From: an uncultured Siphonobacter sp.
GTDB taxonomy: Bacteria > Bacteroidota > Bacteroidia > Cytophagales > Spirosomataceae
NCBI GenBank assembly: GCA_913775095.1
Contig: CAJYIW010000003.1
Coordinates: 85,205-149,204, forward strand
DNA length: 64,000 bases
Direction: 5' to 3'
Part shown: positions 63,855 to 64,000 of the stretch, piece after piece
Numbering within the stretch: position 1 is the first letter of the stretch
How the letters are laid out: each line of letters starts with the position of its first letter
Notes under the pieces: generated by a model
The model's database searches: none
What the model was told of the DNA's origin: nothing
The model's input: the letters and a program-made list of their open reading frames with translations, nothing else
Program-made: the position numbers and the translations under genes

Positions 63855-63873
63855 CTCCTATCTTCGTTTGATC

Positions 63874-64000
63874 ATGAAAAAAGTCTATCTCTCTTTTGTT
63901 TTCATGGGGAGTTGCCTTCTGGGCCAGGCTCAAAACATCAATATTAACCTGCAGTCCAACCAGGGCTCCGTCAACGCTGGCAGCGAAGGCACGCTCAACC
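63874..64000 (+). CDS. Secreted protein, N-terminal fragment
   Basis: A reading frame starting at ATG 63874 and still open at the window end (42 codons). It begins with a signal peptide (MKKVYLSFVFMGSCLLGQAQ) followed by NININLQSNQGSVNAGSEGTLN, the start of an Ig-like or DUF11-type repeat. It is 60 bases after the TSP3 gene on the same strand with a terminator between, and probably encodes a second surface protein of the same cell-surface system. Confidence 0.8.
   Translation, partial: MKKVYLSFVFMGSCLLGQAQNININLQSNQGSVNAGSEGTLN

Overview
The window looks like a chromosomal segment of a Bacteroidota bacterium of the order Cytophagales, probably Spirosomataceae-like (Spirosoma/Siphonobacter type). 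The lineage evidence is a SusC/SusD pair with a DUF3823 partner, a Nudix-type AraR regulator, TAnnTTTG promoter boxes, OmpA proteins with Bacteroidota architecture, the order pheT / coiled-coil gene / zapA / rny, atpD-atpC standing alone, and many intergenic palindromic repeats. Genus and species cannot be fixed from the sequence alone. No rRNA, tRNA, CRISPR array, transposase or prophage genes were seen.

Layout. 0-10.4 kb: end of a YfhO-like membrane protein, a large membrane protein, an OmpA protein, ATP synthase beta and epsilon (atpD-atpC), folP, a class IV aminotransferase overlapping an M15-type peptidase, a Kbp/YgaU-like BON-LysM protein and a metallophosphoesterase. 10.4-15.9 kb: a gene-poor, mostly AT-rich accessory stretch with a solo LuxR-type HTH protein, a cysteine-rich lipoprotein, an OmpA-type lipoprotein, a DUF3667 zinc-ribbon membrane protein and an unrecognised secreted protein, separated by palindromic repeats.

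15.9-34.5 kb: one long minus-strand arabinan/L-arabinose locus. Read in transcription order it is SusC, SusD, DUF3823 lipoprotein; GH51, GH51, GH43; AraR-like Nudix regulator, araB, araA, araD, a sodium/sugar symporter and a HAD phosphatase. The inferred flow is: oligosaccharide uptake at the outer membrane (SusCD), cleavage by endo-arabinanase (GH43) and arabinofuranosidases (GH51), L-arabinose import by the SSS symporter, then isomerase, kinase and epimerase to D-xylulose 5-phosphate. The SusC gene and the first GH51 gene share a precisely spaced promoter module, which is the clearest regulatory signal in the window.

34.8-64 kb: mostly housekeeping. glmS, a DUF2383 four-helix protein, fbp, an EamA exporter, an AI-2E family transporter, ridA, a lipoprotein, rny, zapA, a ZapB-like coiled-coil gene, pheT, a methyltransferase, a TonB-C/TPR protein, DedA, an acyl-CoA thioesterase, an SMP-30 protein, a lysine-rich protein, a SpoU methyltransferase, a GHMP (glucuronokinase-like) kinase next to galU, an S9 peptidase, and a 1,367-residue surface protein with thrombospondin type 3 calcium repeats followed by a truncated secreted-protein gene.

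Several families of small non-coding repeats occur between genes: an inverted-repeat element of about 100 bp in two opposite orientations, AAACCCT-type palindromes, three-nucleotide-loop palindrome arrays, GTTGTTGG-type repeats, and a CHSERSEE-type element. No single wholly new system is proven. The best candidates for something undescribed are the shared promoter module of the arabinan locus, the palindrome-flanked accessory stretch at 10.4-15.9 kb, and the repeat families.
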